Part shown: piece after piece, positions 32,174 to 43,130 of the stretch
Numbering within the stretch: the first letter of the stretch is position 1
How the letters are laid out: the number at the start of each line of letters is the position of its first letter
From: Astrothelium macrocarpum
Lineage: Eukaryota > Ascomycota > Dothideomycetes > Trypetheliales > Trypetheliaceae
Direction of reading: 5' to 3'
Length of the DNA stretch: 57,379 nucleotides
Assembly: GCA_021030915.1 (NCBI GenBank)
Contig: JAGEMR010000166.1
Span: forward strand, 1 to 57,379
Made by a program: the position numbers and the translations under genes
Notes under the pieces: model-generated
Databases searched by the model: none
What the model saw: only the letters and a program-made list of their open reading frames with translations
Told to the model about the DNA's origin: nothing

Positions 32174-32789
32174 TCCTTAGCAAAAGGTACACCAAACATG
32201 CTCTCAAAAAAATATCCAGCAGTAACCATGATATTTGAATCCCAAAAAGAGAAAGAAGCGGGGGGAGAGAAAATTAAATGGAATCGAGGAGAGCCGGAGA
32301 TATGCTCGAAAATCATGACACCCGTCTGAATTTTCCCTACCTTAGGGCAGCTGATTGAGTCAACCAGCTCTGTTGGTCTGGTTGCTCCTTTTTAGCTTCT
32401 CAGCCTCAAGAATCTGATGGAATTGACCGAGGCTAGGCAATTCTAAGTTTGGCGGCTCCATCTGATATAGCGGCGAAACCGCAAAATCGGCGCCCCATCC
32501 CTCGAGGTACAGCGTATTCTTGAAGAAGCCACAGGGATTTGCCTCCAGAAAACCTCGGCTTGCCCGAGATTTGAATCTCTCTGTTTGCAGAGCCGTGTAT
32601 CCATAGTAAAGAAGCTGTATGGCATCAGTTGGACCAAATCATCCTTGTTTGTAGACAGTACAAAGAATGTTGAATAAGGTGGTACCAAAGCGACTTTAAA
32701 GAGGCTTCCGAATCTAAAGTCTTCCTAAAATCAAGTGATTCCGATGGAAAGGGTGAGAAGCTGATATGTCAAAGTCGCGATGAAGCTAA
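32174..32789. other. Intergenic, nothing supported
   Basis: An 81-residue minus frame at 32443-32688 has no recognisable domain. The palindrome GAGATTTGAATCTC near 32570 resembles a T-arm but no tRNA folds around it. Confidence 0.4.
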
Positions 32790-34541
32790 TCATTGTACGC
32801 CCCAGACGCCCAAGACATCTCTTTGCCCTTCCGGAATTCTCTCGTCTCTCAAGTATCTCTTTCTCTCAAGTCGCTTCACCCGTCTCACCAGAATACCAAC
32901 GCACAAGGGCCCGATGAGCGTACAAAGTACGATAGCCCATGTTACCACTAAGAAGATCTCTGATTCTGGGAAGCTTGGACGTCCAGACGGACCGGTGTCA
33001 AAGATTTTGTTGCTCTGGGCGAGCGCTGAAATAAGAAAAGCGATCTCCCCGCGCGCAACCATGGCAAAGGATAGAATGGCCGGTGGGTATAGCGAGAAAG
33101 GTTTGCGGGGAGATGGCGACATCAGCTGAGCACATGGCTCTTGCGAGTTTTGCGCACTGTGGTCCCTTGTGTGAGACGGAGCTAGAACAGCTGCATTGGG
33201 GCTCAGACATCGTCCTTCCTGCTTCTTGCTAAACTTCATCGAAGGAAGCTTCCTTTTTGAGACACTATAAAGGATCTTTAGTGATGCCGCTGGGGACATC
33301 GTGATTCGTACAATCCAAATACCACAAGCCAGTTTTCCAAAGAGCATCAAGACACTATAGACGAAACCCTTCCAGATTACTTTACCCCAAAACATATTTG
33401 AGATTGGAATTGAAAAGCCAATTGAGGCAAAGAAAAAGGGTTTGAGAACTCTTCGGGCGATTTCCTTGTAATAACGCTCATAGATGGCAGTTACTGACGT
33501 CTCATTTCCGAGCAACGTTGTGTTGGGATCTTGGGAGTCGTACTGTGAACTTTGTTGACTTTCCTGTCCTGGAGCAGAGAGCTCAGCTGAATCCGCTGGT
33601 ATCCTACTCGCTGTTGTTTCCGCGTTGCTATGAACACTGGGTCGAAATACCGCTGTTTCTTGAGACAAACCAACATTGGTGTGCGGAACCTCAGTGTCCC
33701 ACCAACTGATGATCGAGCCGGCTAGGTACGAAGCAAAAAGATTTGAAGTCCCAGCGAATGTTGCTGAAGTAATCAGTAGCAGGAGCAATAATGTTTGTAG
33801 CGCTAGAGCACTTTCGGGCCGTGACAGTGTGCGGTTGACGATCCCATCAGGCTTGGCTTCTCGGATACGATTCAAAACTTTGGCGATAGGTCCTACCGCG
33901 AATCTGCATGCCAAAGGCACACATAAAACAAAGGCCAAACTCACGAAAACTGGTCTTATAACGACTGCGGACGTGAACGACTCTTTAGCACCACCGAGAG
34001 AAGTTACAACCTGCACCATTACCAAACCAACCACATCATCCATCATGGCTGCGCTTGTCAGTACCACTCCAAGTCGAGTGCCAGTCAACCCGCAAGCATC
34101 GAGGACTGTAAATGTTGTACCAAGGCTGGTTGAACATAACGCAGCACCAGCAGCAAAGGCTTGTAAATAAGAAGCGTTAGCAAGAAATACCAGAATGAAA
34201 GAAAGAGCGATTGGAAGACTGATGCCGGTCACGGCCACACATATGGAGAGAAATAGATTCGCTTTCAATGCAGCGAAAGATGTAGATAAACCACCCTCAT
34301 ACACTAAGAGAATCAAACCCAAGTATCCCAACTGCTCGATGGTGGCTTGTGCCGCCTCCGAAAGCCATGTACTGCCCGGAGTTCCCCATGCTACACCAAG
34401 CAGGACCTGTCCGATAAGACCACAGTACAGTAGTCTATCAAGAGTGTGATTGATAAGGTTGGCGAGCAAGAGGAAGGACGAAAAAATGAGGATACTGGTG
34501 ATGTCGGGCTCAACGTATGGCAGACAAGTCAAAGCTGCCAT
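32790..34541 (-). CDS. CPA2-type cation/proton antiporter
   Basis: A single-exon 583-residue membrane protein with about 12 hydrophobic segments. Family marks of the monovalent cation:proton antiporter-2 group are the N-terminal GLIGQVLLGVAWGTPG, LILLVYEGGLST, the paired acids in SAAMMDDVVGLVMVQVV and the late VARGEIAFLISALAQ. Two hydrophilic insertions (about residues 285-345 and 425-470) probably form cytosolic loops. It would exchange Na+ or K+ for protons at the plasma or an internal membrane; which cannot be told. It is divergent from the ketopantoate reductase, sharing a 396-bp upstream region. Confidence 0.88.
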   Translation of the reverse strand: MAALTCLPYVEPDITSILIFSSFLLLANLINHTLDRLLYCGLIGQVLLGVAWGTPGSTWLSEAAQATIEQLGYLGLILLVYEGGLSTSFAALKANLFLSICVAVTGISLPIALSFILVFLANASYLQAFAAGAALCSTSLGTTFTVLDACGLTGTRLGVVLTSAAMMDDVVGLVMVQVVTSLGGAKESFTSAVVIRPVFVSLAFVLCVPLACRFAVGPIAKVLNRIREAKPDGIVNRTLSRPESALALQTLLLLLLITSATFAGTSNLFASYLAGSIISWWDTEVPHTNVGLSQETAVFRPSVHSNAETTASRIPADSAELSAPGQESQQSSQYDSQDPNTTLLGNETSVTAIYERYYKEIARRVLKPFFFASIGFSIPISNMFWGKVIWKGFVYSVLMLFGKLACGIWIVRITMSPAASLKILYSVSKRKLPSMKFSKKQEGRCLSPNAAVLAPSHTRDHSAQNSQEPCAQLMSPSPRKPFSLYPPAILSFAMVARGEIAFLISALAQSNKIFDTGPSGRPSFPESEIFLVVTWAIVLCTLIGPLCVGILVRRVKRLERKRYLRDERIPEGQRDVLGVWGVQ

Positions 34542-34937
34542 AATTGATCAGGGTATCACTAGTTTTATCAACACAGTGGCAGATTGTCTTCTTCAAAACA
34601 GCGCCTTTCGAGCTTGCAGGAGAGTGACTTGACTTTTCTCAGTGCCATGGCGCCAGCAAATTTGAAAGATTTTGTACGCAGAAGGTAGTGTACCAAGGCA
34701 TAGAGTTGTGTAGTAAGCCAAACTTAAATGATTTCGGTACAGATTCTGGAATGTCTGTTCGTTGATAAGGATCGCTTGAGTCGGTGCTAGAATTTTAACG
34801 CCGATGGCAGATTTGTGCCAGTCAATTACCTCAACATCGTGCTTACCAGCGGACCGAACTTGAGGGGCTATACGAACTGCCTGACTTTTGGGTCTTGTAG
34901 GTCCGATGTGCGCCCTAGATAAGTAAGGGACGCAATC
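34542..34937. promoter_or_regulatory. Divergent promoter region of antiporter and reductase
   Basis: This 396-bp gap separates two start codons in head-to-head genes and must hold both promoters. No specific element is evident. Confidence 0.4.
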
Positions 34938-35906
34938 ATGACAAAAGTCCTCCTTTTCGGCGCCGGAGCTGTTGGTGCTGTCTATGCTTACGTCCTCACC
35001 AGAGCTGGGGCCTCTGTCACTGCTGTCTGCCGCTCCAACTACACTGCAGCCAAAACACATGGCTTTTCCATACGGTCTTCGCTTTTTGGCAATGTCAAAT
35101 GCTCTCCCTCCATCGTCCGCTCCGTAAGCGACGCCCAGGGCCCCTTTGACTACGTAGTCCTTTGCAGCAAAGCCTTCCCCGGCTCCAAACCCTCAACCAG
35201 CGAAATCATCAAACCTGCTGTCGGCTCCAAGACCGCGATCGCGCTACTACAAAATGGAATTGGGATCGAGGAAGAATATCGAGATGCATTTCCGAACAAT
35301 CCAATACTGAGCTGTGTAGTATACTGCCCTGCCACAGAGATCGAGTTGGGCGTGATTCAGCACGGAGAAATCGAGCGGTTGGAGGTAGGAACGTATCCGC
35401 ACGACGCGCCGGAAGAGCACAAAAAGGCAGCTCAAGGCTTCATCGACTTGCTGGGGAAGGCAGATGCGACAGCGAAGCTCTTCGATGATGTGCAGGTACA
35501 ACGATGGAGCAAGCTGATTGTCAACGCAAGCTGGAACCCCATATGTGCACTCACTCGCTCTGCCGACGTGAAGTTCATGGAGGCTTCTGAATCGAGTTTG
35601 TCTTGGGTACAGTCTGTAATGTTGGAGATTATGGCCATTGCGCAAGCATACGGATACAATACCATTAACAAAGAGCTCGTGGATTGGCAACTAAGCCGGG
35701 CAAAGGCAAGACTTGGTTCTGCAGGGATTGAGCCAAGTATGTTAACAGACGTGAGGCGAGGCAGAAGGATCGAGGTTGAAGCAATTTCGGGAAATACGGT
35801 AAGAATGGCAGAAGCCAAGAGCGTCCAGGCGCCCCTTCTAAAGTCGCTCTATATGTTGGCGAAAGCTTTGGACGAGAGCATTGGAAGGGACATGGCGACG
35901 AAGTAA
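34938..35906 (+). CDS. 2-dehydropantoate 2-reductase (ketopantoate reductase)
   Basis: A single-exon 322-residue protein of the ApbA/PanE family. The N-terminal Rossmann motif LLFGAGAVGAVYAYVLTRAG binds NADPH. The middle has LLQNGIGIEEEY, and the C-terminal helical domain has the conserved KLIVNASWNPICALT with the catalytic-type lysine and asparagine. The reaction makes pantoate for pantothenate and coenzyme A. Fungi often carry several paralogues, some of unknown substrate, so the pathway role is likely but not proven. It lies 4 kb from the biotin genes; both pathways touch CoA chemistry, but they are separated by unrelated genes and no link is shown. Confidence 0.88.
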   Translation: MTKVLLFGAGAVGAVYAYVLTRAGASVTAVCRSNYTAAKTHGFSIRSSLFGNVKCSPSIVRSVSDAQGPFDYVVLCSKAFPGSKPSTSEIIKPAVGSKTAIALLQNGIGIEEEYRDAFPNNPILSCVVYCPATEIELGVIQHGEIERLEVGTYPHDAPEEHKKAAQGFIDLLGKADATAKLFDDVQVQRWSKLIVNASWNPICALTRSADVKFMEASESSLSWVQSVMLEIMAIAQAYGYNTINKELVDWQLSRAKARLGSAGIEPSMLTDVRRGRRIEVEAISGNTVRMAEAKSVQAPLLKSLYMLAKALDESIGRDMATK

Positions 35907-36244
35907 ACCCAAGTAAGACATAAACAAGCTAGATATCTGTAGCAACAAAGACATTAGAGTTTCCCTAGCTTATCACATGCCAAATCCGCGATCTTATGTA
36001 AAACGAAATGGGAATAGTAAGATGTATGACTCGTCACGTACATACGCGGAGGCCCTCAATACTAATGAGCGACACAACTCTAGAGAATATTTCTTGGTCT
36101 CTCTCTGCTCTCGCCTCTGCTACTTCAATAGACTCTTCTGTCTCGCACATCCACTACACTATTTCGTCGACCACGGCGACACCAATTCACTCCAGTTATT
36201 CGCCATTTCCACCATAACTCAGGAATCGGACTTCTACTTCAATC

Positions 36245-37453
36245 ATGTCTTCACCAGACCCTCGACTCGAGGCTTTCAGTGAGATTGATGAATACGACGA
36301 TCACCCTGTCAACACAACAAGAAAAAAGTGCTTGAACCAGATTGCTCAGTTGAAGAAAAATTACAGTCAGAATGTCACAAACGAAATCACCCTGTCACTC
36401 AGAGGGTTGTTGAGTTTACAGATCGACTGCAATCATGCTCAGAAACTGTTCAGTGGACTTGTCACCAATATCGAGAAAGGCTAACATGAATTGGCACAGA
36501 GTATAGACCTGGTAATGAAACATGGCATGCATTCATGCAAAAAAAATCCCGGCAGGAATGCTCCCCAATATTACCAAGAAGCGACGACAAGGCATTATAT
36601 AGCAGTCCACAAATTTGCCACAGAGCATTTGTTCGAGCCTGTACCAACAACATTTACCAACAGTGGTAAGACCTGCAAAGCTGGTAGGGGTTCTGCCATT
36701 GAAAGAGATTCTGCCATTGAAAGAGATTCCAGACCAGGCAGGGCTAGATGTGCTCTAACGAGAATGTACGCGTCAAAAGGGGCGCATCTTATCAAAGGTA
36801 AAGTTGCTGCTGCAAGACCAGAAAAGCTTTGGTGGTGGCTTTTGATGGCACTCATATTGCCCGAAACAGTTTGGAGAGAGGTGTGGGATGTTTGCGGTGG
36901 AGACAATCAATATTCCGAGAAAAACTTGCTGATACTTAACGCCTCTCTCCATACTTTGTTCGATGAATTCAGAATAGCCTTTCGGTTCCATTCAGCAACT
37001 GAAGACCAACCAATTAGACTGGAGGTTCAAGTCATGAAAGGCGCAGCAAACGTCCTTGAAGGGAATTACACAATGCCTGACGCTGACGGGACAGACACTG
37101 AAGTGGCAAAAAAGATTCAGGATGGTACCTACATTCCCTACCGTCCACGCTTGACAGTCCCCCTGCCTCATCGTCTACTATTCGAAGTACAGCGCCTTTT
37201 ATGTATTGCAGACAATACAATCATGTGCGGAGGGTTTAAAACCACAGTTGTAAAGTATGGCGAACCATGTCTTTTGAACTGGCAGTTCACACGAAAAGTC
37301 AGGTCTCGAACATCAACCAATGTATCAGCATCCTCGAGACGAGATGTCTTGGCCATGAGTGATGCGAATAGTGAGTATCCAGAGACTATGTCGGAGGACT
37401 TGGAGGAGAAGATTGAGGAACTGGAGAAGCAGTCTGAGGATGAAGATATGTGA
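36245..37453 (+). CDS. HNH_2-type fungal nuclease-like protein
   Basis: Two stretches in one frame are separated by TAA at 36482-36484. A 39-bp intron (36461-36499, GTCACC...GGCACAG with a perfect GGCTAACA branch) would remove the stop and keep frame, giving 389 residues. It is very short with a poor donor, so a nonsense mutation is the alternative. The core RCALTRMYASKGAHLI...ENLLILNASLHTLFD fits the fungal HNH_2 pattern (Cys-x-x-Thr, His of AHLI, Asn, His of LH). The C-terminus is acidic (EEKIEELEKQSEDEDM). Function in fungi is unknown; some relatives may be degenerate. Confidence 0.6.
36691..36726 (+). repeat. Perfect 18-bp tandem duplication inside the HNH_2 gene
   Basis: TTCTGCCATTGAAAGAGA occurs twice in direct succession and encodes a duplicated SAIERD in the linker before the HNH core. 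The copies are identical, so the event is recent. Confidence 0.9.
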
Positions 37454-37840
37454 GTGGAGGTTGTGATCGATTCGGAGATAGGCATAGGTTGGTGCAAGTC
37501 GGTACAAACGAAAGCTCACGTATACTTTCAAGTGATGGCTTCTAATAACGTCTGGAAATAGCTCAATATATTGTTTGTTCGACTACTCAATCGGGTAACC
37601 GATTTATGCTTGATCGTCTACGCTTCCGGTCTATTATCTTGCCATTGAGCCAACTGCTAGCTATCCTGTGGTTGGGACTCGCGCACTCAATTTCGATCTT
37701 GCTCGTACCTGTGATATACTGCGTTTCGTGTATGGTGTTGTCTTCTTGGTGGTGCTGGCGACATCGATAACGCTTGTGCACAAATTACATAACTTCCGTC
37801 CATTACAAGCCATTGCAACTCTGTGCCCTGTGCCAAGACA

Positions 37841-39541
37841 TCACATCATAACACACGAATGCTGTTTCTCTAACCGTTTTTGTCGCTCCCATATCTCATA
37901 ATGGATTTGCCTGTCAATTGCTTCTTGGTCCTGGTTCATGTATGTTTGCAATGCCTCGTCCAATTCCAGATATCCATCGTCTGGTGTTGGGGGCACTGCT
38001 CTTTGCTTTCCCCATCTCAAGCTCACGAGAGCCTTGCGCAGTGTCTTCACCCGCAACCCTCTTTCTGTTGCTAGTTCCACTTCCTCCGGGCCTCCTTTCC
38101 TGAACATCATCACAGCTGAAGAGCAAATTACTTGGACTACTGGTTCGCAATTCCAATGCGTCGCTCGATATGATGAGCTCAAGTCATTGCCTGTATTCTG
38201 TGCATCCCCACTCCAGAGATAGTCGGGATCCCAGGGCTGCATGACCTTTGGATCGAAGACAGTGTTTTTGAAAACAGGCTGAAAATGAAAGGACGTGTCT
38301 TTACAGAGTCGGATCAGCAGTGATGCCATTGCTGCTAATTTGACAATCGCTCGGAGGTCCAACAGCAATTTGTTTTGAGTCTCTTCTCTCCAGTACTTCT
38401 TATTTAGGGGCCTAGTATGAAGTGGTCTATCCTCGCCTCTCGATTTGAGAAGCTGCAGACCAACCGTCTTTGGATTGAGCAGAAGAAGAGGGTATAGAAG
38501 TGTATAGAGTTGGAGTGTGACAGCTTCGATCTGTGACCAATAGTCTGGAGGATATGACAGAACGCCTTCCCAATTCGCGCTTCTCAGACATTCTCTGATA
38601 TACTGGGCACGGTTCTTAATACGCTCAAATCCTAGATAATTGTCCGTTAGCTCAGATCGAGCCCGTTGTGCGCAGTCTATCTTACCGTCAATTTCTGCCC
38701 CGGCCGCTTCTTGCTGTTGAAGATACTTTATTTGCTTCTCAGTGCCACCAAATAATAGCTCCCCAAAAACATGCTCTTCCAGCGCTTTCCAAATGACACT
38801 GTATACGACCGCTTCTCTGCTATCCTTATCTTTGAATAATTGTTCCCATCCTTCCACTCCTGATGGTCCTCCACTAGCATGACAGGTAATGTAGTGTCTC
38901 AATTCTGCAGAATCGTCCTGTTCAAGCGTTTCAAGTGGGCTCGCATGTGAGGTGGATCTTCCATTTGGGTGCCTCGCCAATTCATCAAAGCTGTACCACT
39001 TAGATATGAAGAACCTGAGGAGGCCATGCATCTCGCCAAGATGCTGGCCAACGATCTCTGCCTCCAGCTTGCTTCCAAGAAACTCATTCATGTTTGGGCT
39101 ATCTCTTGCTTCAGTCATGTCGCGATTATCCTCCTTTTCCAGCGGATCCCAATATGATGTGACTATTTTGCGAGGCTTTTCAGATTTGCGCTTGTTTAGT
39201 CCTGAGCTTCTTCGGGTCTGCCTTGTTGATTCTAGCTCAACGGTTCTTTCTTCATGTTTTGATTTGTTAGCTGAATATTTCTGTAGAGTAGATCTTTCGC
39301 GTTCTTCCCAGAACAGTGTTGGCTTCCTCGCTACATGGATCGAAGATTCGTGCAGGGTGCCGTCTTCGTCCTTCTTCGCCATTTCGTTCCCACTTGTGTT
39401 AACATTATCGTTCGCGTTTGCTTCTCTCGCAGAGAGCCTCGCTTTCCTCCCGAAATAAGTGCCTACCTCATTATCACCTTCTGGACGATGCCTTTTCCCG
39501 CTAATCGATTTCCGATATCTTGTGCGTTTAACCTTCTCCAT
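37841..39541 (-). CDS. Hypothetical protein with C-terminal CaaX box
   Basis: A single-exon 566-residue protein. The first 150 residues are basic and low-complexity (MEKVKRTRYRKSISGKRHR), then a helical domain begins near EAEIVGQHLGEMHGLLRFF and continues to the end with a DYWSQIEAVTLQLYTLLYPLLLL segment. It ends HSCVMM; CVMM is a valid CaaX farnesylation box. I do not recognise the family. The combination of a basic, disordered N-terminus and a prenyl anchor suggests membrane association, possibly after nuclear or nucleic-acid contact, but that is inference. Codon-like texture is even along the whole length, so the gene looks intact. Confidence 0.75.
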   Translation of the reverse strand: MEKVKRTRYRKSISGKRHRPEGDNEVGTYFGRKARLSAREANANDNVNTSGNEMAKKDEDGTLHESSIHVARKPTLFWEERERSTLQKYSANKSKHEERTVELESTRQTRRSSGLNKRKSEKPRKIVTSYWDPLEKEDNRDMTEARDSPNMNEFLGSKLEAEIVGQHLGEMHGLLRFFISKWYSFDELARHPNGRSTSHASPLETLEQDDSAELRHYITCHASGGPSGVEGWEQLFKDKDSREAVVYSVIWKALEEHVFGELLFGGTEKQIKYLQQQEAAGAEIDGKIDCAQRARSELTDNYLGFERIKNRAQYIRECLRSANWEGVLSYPPDYWSQIEAVTLQLYTLLYPLLLLNPKTVGLQLLKSRGEDRPLHTRPLNKKYWREETQNKLLLDLRAIVKLAAMASLLIRLCKDTSFHFQPVFKNTVFDPKVMQPWDPDYLWSGDAQNTGNDLSSSYRATHWNCEPVVQVICSSAVMMFRKGGPEEVELATERGLRVKTLRKALVSLRWGKQRAVPPTPDDGYLELDEALQTYMNQDQEAIDRQIHYEIWERQKRLEKQHSCVMM

Positions 39542-41359
39542 GATCTTAGGCCCGCATTTCTGTGGTTGAAAAAGACTTCGATAGATTGAAATGCTTCAAA
39601 CAGAGGACCAAAGTTTGGTAATGGTTGATGATTGATAATGATCCTTAAGCTTTTGATCCGTAGTCCTGGGAAATCTGCACTTCTCGCACGATCAGCCGAC
39701 TCACCAGCAGATGATGCGCTTTTATCGTTAAGGCGCAATGATATGAAAGCTGAAATACCGACTGTTCAAAGCTCTGAGATACAAGTCCCAGTTTCAAAAT
39801 GTTCGTTTGGCCGGTTTCGGAAACCAAAGCAACAAAGGGATGAAGGTTGTGAGAGATACTGCTTTTGGAATAGTTGACATTCCACAATAACACAACTGAA
39901 CTACACATTATCCCATTACGAACCGGCGAACGTTCAGAAATCTTCACTACCAGTGTGTGCGATTGAACATAGCGTTCGCTCCGGAATTCGTGGAAGCGTT
40001 TACGCATACCCCAAGACCCTTGATGAACCTAAGCAGAATAGGAAATAATCTTCTCATCAATAATGAATTTATGAATCACCTCAACCACCTCGAGAGCTCC
40101 CGGACATCTAGATAGCGAAGAACGCTACATCGGGTTGGCTAGCGTGATTACTGGTGCACCCATTCAGTATAGGTAAGTGAGGTAATGATCGGAAAACCCG
40201 TTGCTTACTGGATACCTTTTGCATAAGAAAACATGGTCAGTTGCTACCAGATTTGAAAACGCACAACAGTCACACTCATTGTCGTTTGACAGAACACTAC
40301 CACTGATCTGTGCTCTCCTCCTCACATGGGTATCAAGTGGCTGTACTTAAGGCTACACCTGGGCTTAAGGCTACACCTGGGCTTTGAGCCATCATATGAG
40401 CCACCAGGGGTTGCATTAAATGTGAGCTAGCTGTGTTCTCGAGGCGTCCTTGTGGCATCTGACAGGTGATTGTTCTGTAGGCAATCAAGAATAGCAGAGC
40501 AGTTGCTGGAACCAAATCGACGATGAGTGATGAGCATGTGCGACTTTTAAGCTAGCGTGGACCGAAATTGAAAGGTACCGTTATAACGGGTGACTTTCAA
40601 GTTGCAGGATTAGGCAATGATGGTTGTAGTGGCGGGCTCATGAACACTCTCAATAGCTTGTCTCCCGGCTATCATGGTATGTTGCTTAATCAAAGTCGTG
40701 TATTCAGAGACCCACAAGGTCTTTCTTGGCTCACGAGAGTGACCATGAAAAGCGAGAGCTGCTGATCTATCATCATGCCACTTGTTTGACTCCGTGCATT
40801 TGACCTTCCATAGCGTATCCACTCCTAGCTAATATTTAAGCTTGGCCGGCTCCTACAGCTGCTCCTGAATCCTACAACTGCTCCCAGATACCGAGATATG
40901 TTAGCCAATGGCTCGATATATCAATCCATATTATACTTACTGCCCTTTGTTATATTACACAGATATAGTGGGACCTAATCGTACTAATTGCATTTCGCAC
41001 TCAGTAGTGAATATAGACACCACCACGTCCGCCATGTCCACCATCGTTACCAGAAAAGTGTACCTCAAGAGCAGCGACGGCTTTTCCAAAAAAACACGTC
41101 CCATCATCTGATCGTTCGCAGGCATCACAAGAACGCAAGACGAAGGCCATGCTCTCAGTAGTAAAAGGGCCTTGGCGTGAGAGAATGCTCCTCCTATGAC
41201 GACCCGGCGTGTCTGCCAGGAGTTAACAGTGATTTATCGAATGACTAGCGAGGTAACATAGTAAGTTTTCCCACATCTAAGGACTTCTTTGGGCTTGCGT
41301 TCAGACTTGCCGTTACAGATCAGTCAGCAAAGGGGATGTAACTAACAGACAAAAATTAC
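39542..41359. other. Gene-poor interval
   Basis: No gene is supported. Fragments of frames occur on both strands without domains. A perfect tandem repeat lies at 40346-40381. Around 40800-40900 are two near-identical GCTCCT(G/A)... CTACAACTGCTCC-like stretches. Confidence 0.4.
40346..40381. repeat. Perfect 18-bp tandem duplication
   Basis: CTTAAGGCTACACCTGGG occurs twice without interruption in non-coding DNA. Confidence 0.9.
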
Positions 41360-43130
41360 TATCAGATGCCGCGCCGCCAGGAACATCGATTGGTCCACAT
41401 CTTTGGTCCTTTTGCGGATACCGAAACATATATGTCAGGCTCCTCTCTGTCGAAAGTCAAAGAAGGCCAGTATCTGGTGCTGGCGCTTACCTGACGCATG
41501 CTTTCCAAGATTTATCAATATCGAATGCCCACAGTAACCGAGTTGATAAATCTGGGCTTCAAAATGCCATACAAAATGTCCTTGACGTATATGTGTTCAG
41601 TATGGGGCTCTATCAGGGAATTTGGTCTACTGTTTTTGAGACTAGTAGACTCTCGGCACTACCAGAAAGTTTCCGAAAGTACGAACTGCTGTTACGCCAG
41701 TCAATCCTGAGCTATGATCTTATAGCGGAAGCTCTTTGTGATCCACGAGGTTGGCGCTGGTATATTGGCATTATAGATAAATATACACAATCAGTAGATT
41801 GGTGTCGAGCTGCGTGGAACGCTGTTCAGGAACTTTTCAGGAGCAGAAGGGGAACACCCACGATATGACCAATCGAAGCGATTTCCAAGGAACGTCTGCG
41901 ATATTTCCGCCGAGTGTGCGCTGTGGTTTAAGAGCTACCGATATGCGTTGCTATTGTTTCCCGGCAGCAACAAGATAAGATTCTTGCAACTGTACCATCC
42001 AAGAGGCCCTCCACAGAAGCTTAGATATGAAATTACCTGGAAAAGCCTATGGCCATTGCGCAACAGAGTGGCTTGAATTGGTTTCGTTGTGACAACAAGA
42101 TTGCAAAGGAAAACCGTCTCAGGTGCTAGCGAGCTCTATGATAAGAGGAAACTTGAAATAAACGATAAGACGAAAACGGATTCCGGGAAACCATGGTCCA
42201 GATTCCTGCGCGTTCTAAATTCGTTGAGTTTCTACGGTACATGTTGACGCTGGCCAGTCTGTCACTGCAGCTTGGCCTTCCAAGACCAATTTCAAGGTCC
42301 CCTTTTGGCATTCGATGAGACATCAAAACTCCGACAGTGGACACAAGCGCGAGCTCAAGCTTACGGTTACACATTGATAGGGGCACGACAACAGACGTTG
42401 CACGCTTGAAGGATGCATGATAGAATTTTCAACGATACGGCCACATTCCCGGATCCCAAGTGCCATCCATGGTTGTCCTCGATCATCTTATAGCTTCCTG
42501 ATGATAGCATCATATTTAGCTACGCCCTGTATCTGCCTTCAGATCAAAGAGCCATCTTTGCGCGGGATACGCCGGAAACGAAGGACCGATAATACCGCAT
42601 GAATTGTCATGATCTACGTCGAAATAGGACAGGCGTCTAGGCAAGTCGGAGCAGCCGTCAACCAAAATTTTGAGACATGCTGTGCGTCGAAAGTATCAGG
42701 AGTCTCTCAATACTCTTGGCAAGCAGAAAAACAGTCGGACTTTTGTTGGGGGACCTTCAGGTCTGATCTCGAAGTTTCCAGTCCCTGGAGCGAATAAGAT
42801 AAGACAATTCACTTGATCTCTCGAAGGAGACAAAACATGCTATGCATGAGGGCCAAAGAAGACTGCTGTTTGCAATCGAACAAAATAAACGGGCCAGCCG
42901 GATTAGGACAACCTCCAATCAGATTGGGGATATCCTACGCATCAAAATTGTCAGCGATTTCTCGTCCATTTTTGATGACCAGGAGAGGAGGTGAATTTTG
43001 TCGAGGAATCCCCCAAGTTTGAACCCGGAGTGGACGATGCTCTGCGGAACGCTGAGGAAACCATGGTATCAGGCCCCCTGTATCATGTCGAAAGTGGCCG
43101 CTGCAGGATTCAAACTAAATGCACGGGGTG
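41360..43130 (+). pseudogene. Degenerate coding relic of unknown family
   Basis: Plus-strand frames with coding texture appear one after another but are broken. The best is about 41487-41868 (LQNAIQNVLDVYVFSMGLYQ, then FRKYELLLRQSILSYDLIAE). It continues beyond TGA at 41866-41868 in the same frame as EAISKERLRYFRRV, interrupted by TAA, TAG and TGA. Further on are LPDDSIIFSYALYLPSDQ after a TAG, and ETKHAMHEGQRRLLFAIEQ near 42830. Every stop I checked could come from CAA, CAG or CGA by one C-to-T change on the coding strand. I do not recognise the protein. Boundaries are approximate. Confidence 0.4.

Noticed and set aside
32550..32600. tRNA or SINE copy suggested by GAGATTTGAATCTC
   Set aside because: Only a short palindrome; no similarity to the two SINE-like copies beyond the core.
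34938..35906. Ketopantoate reductase as a fourth biotin-cluster gene
   Set aside because: It is separated from bioB by an unrelated secreted-protein gene and an antiporter, and its product acts in pantothenate synthesis.
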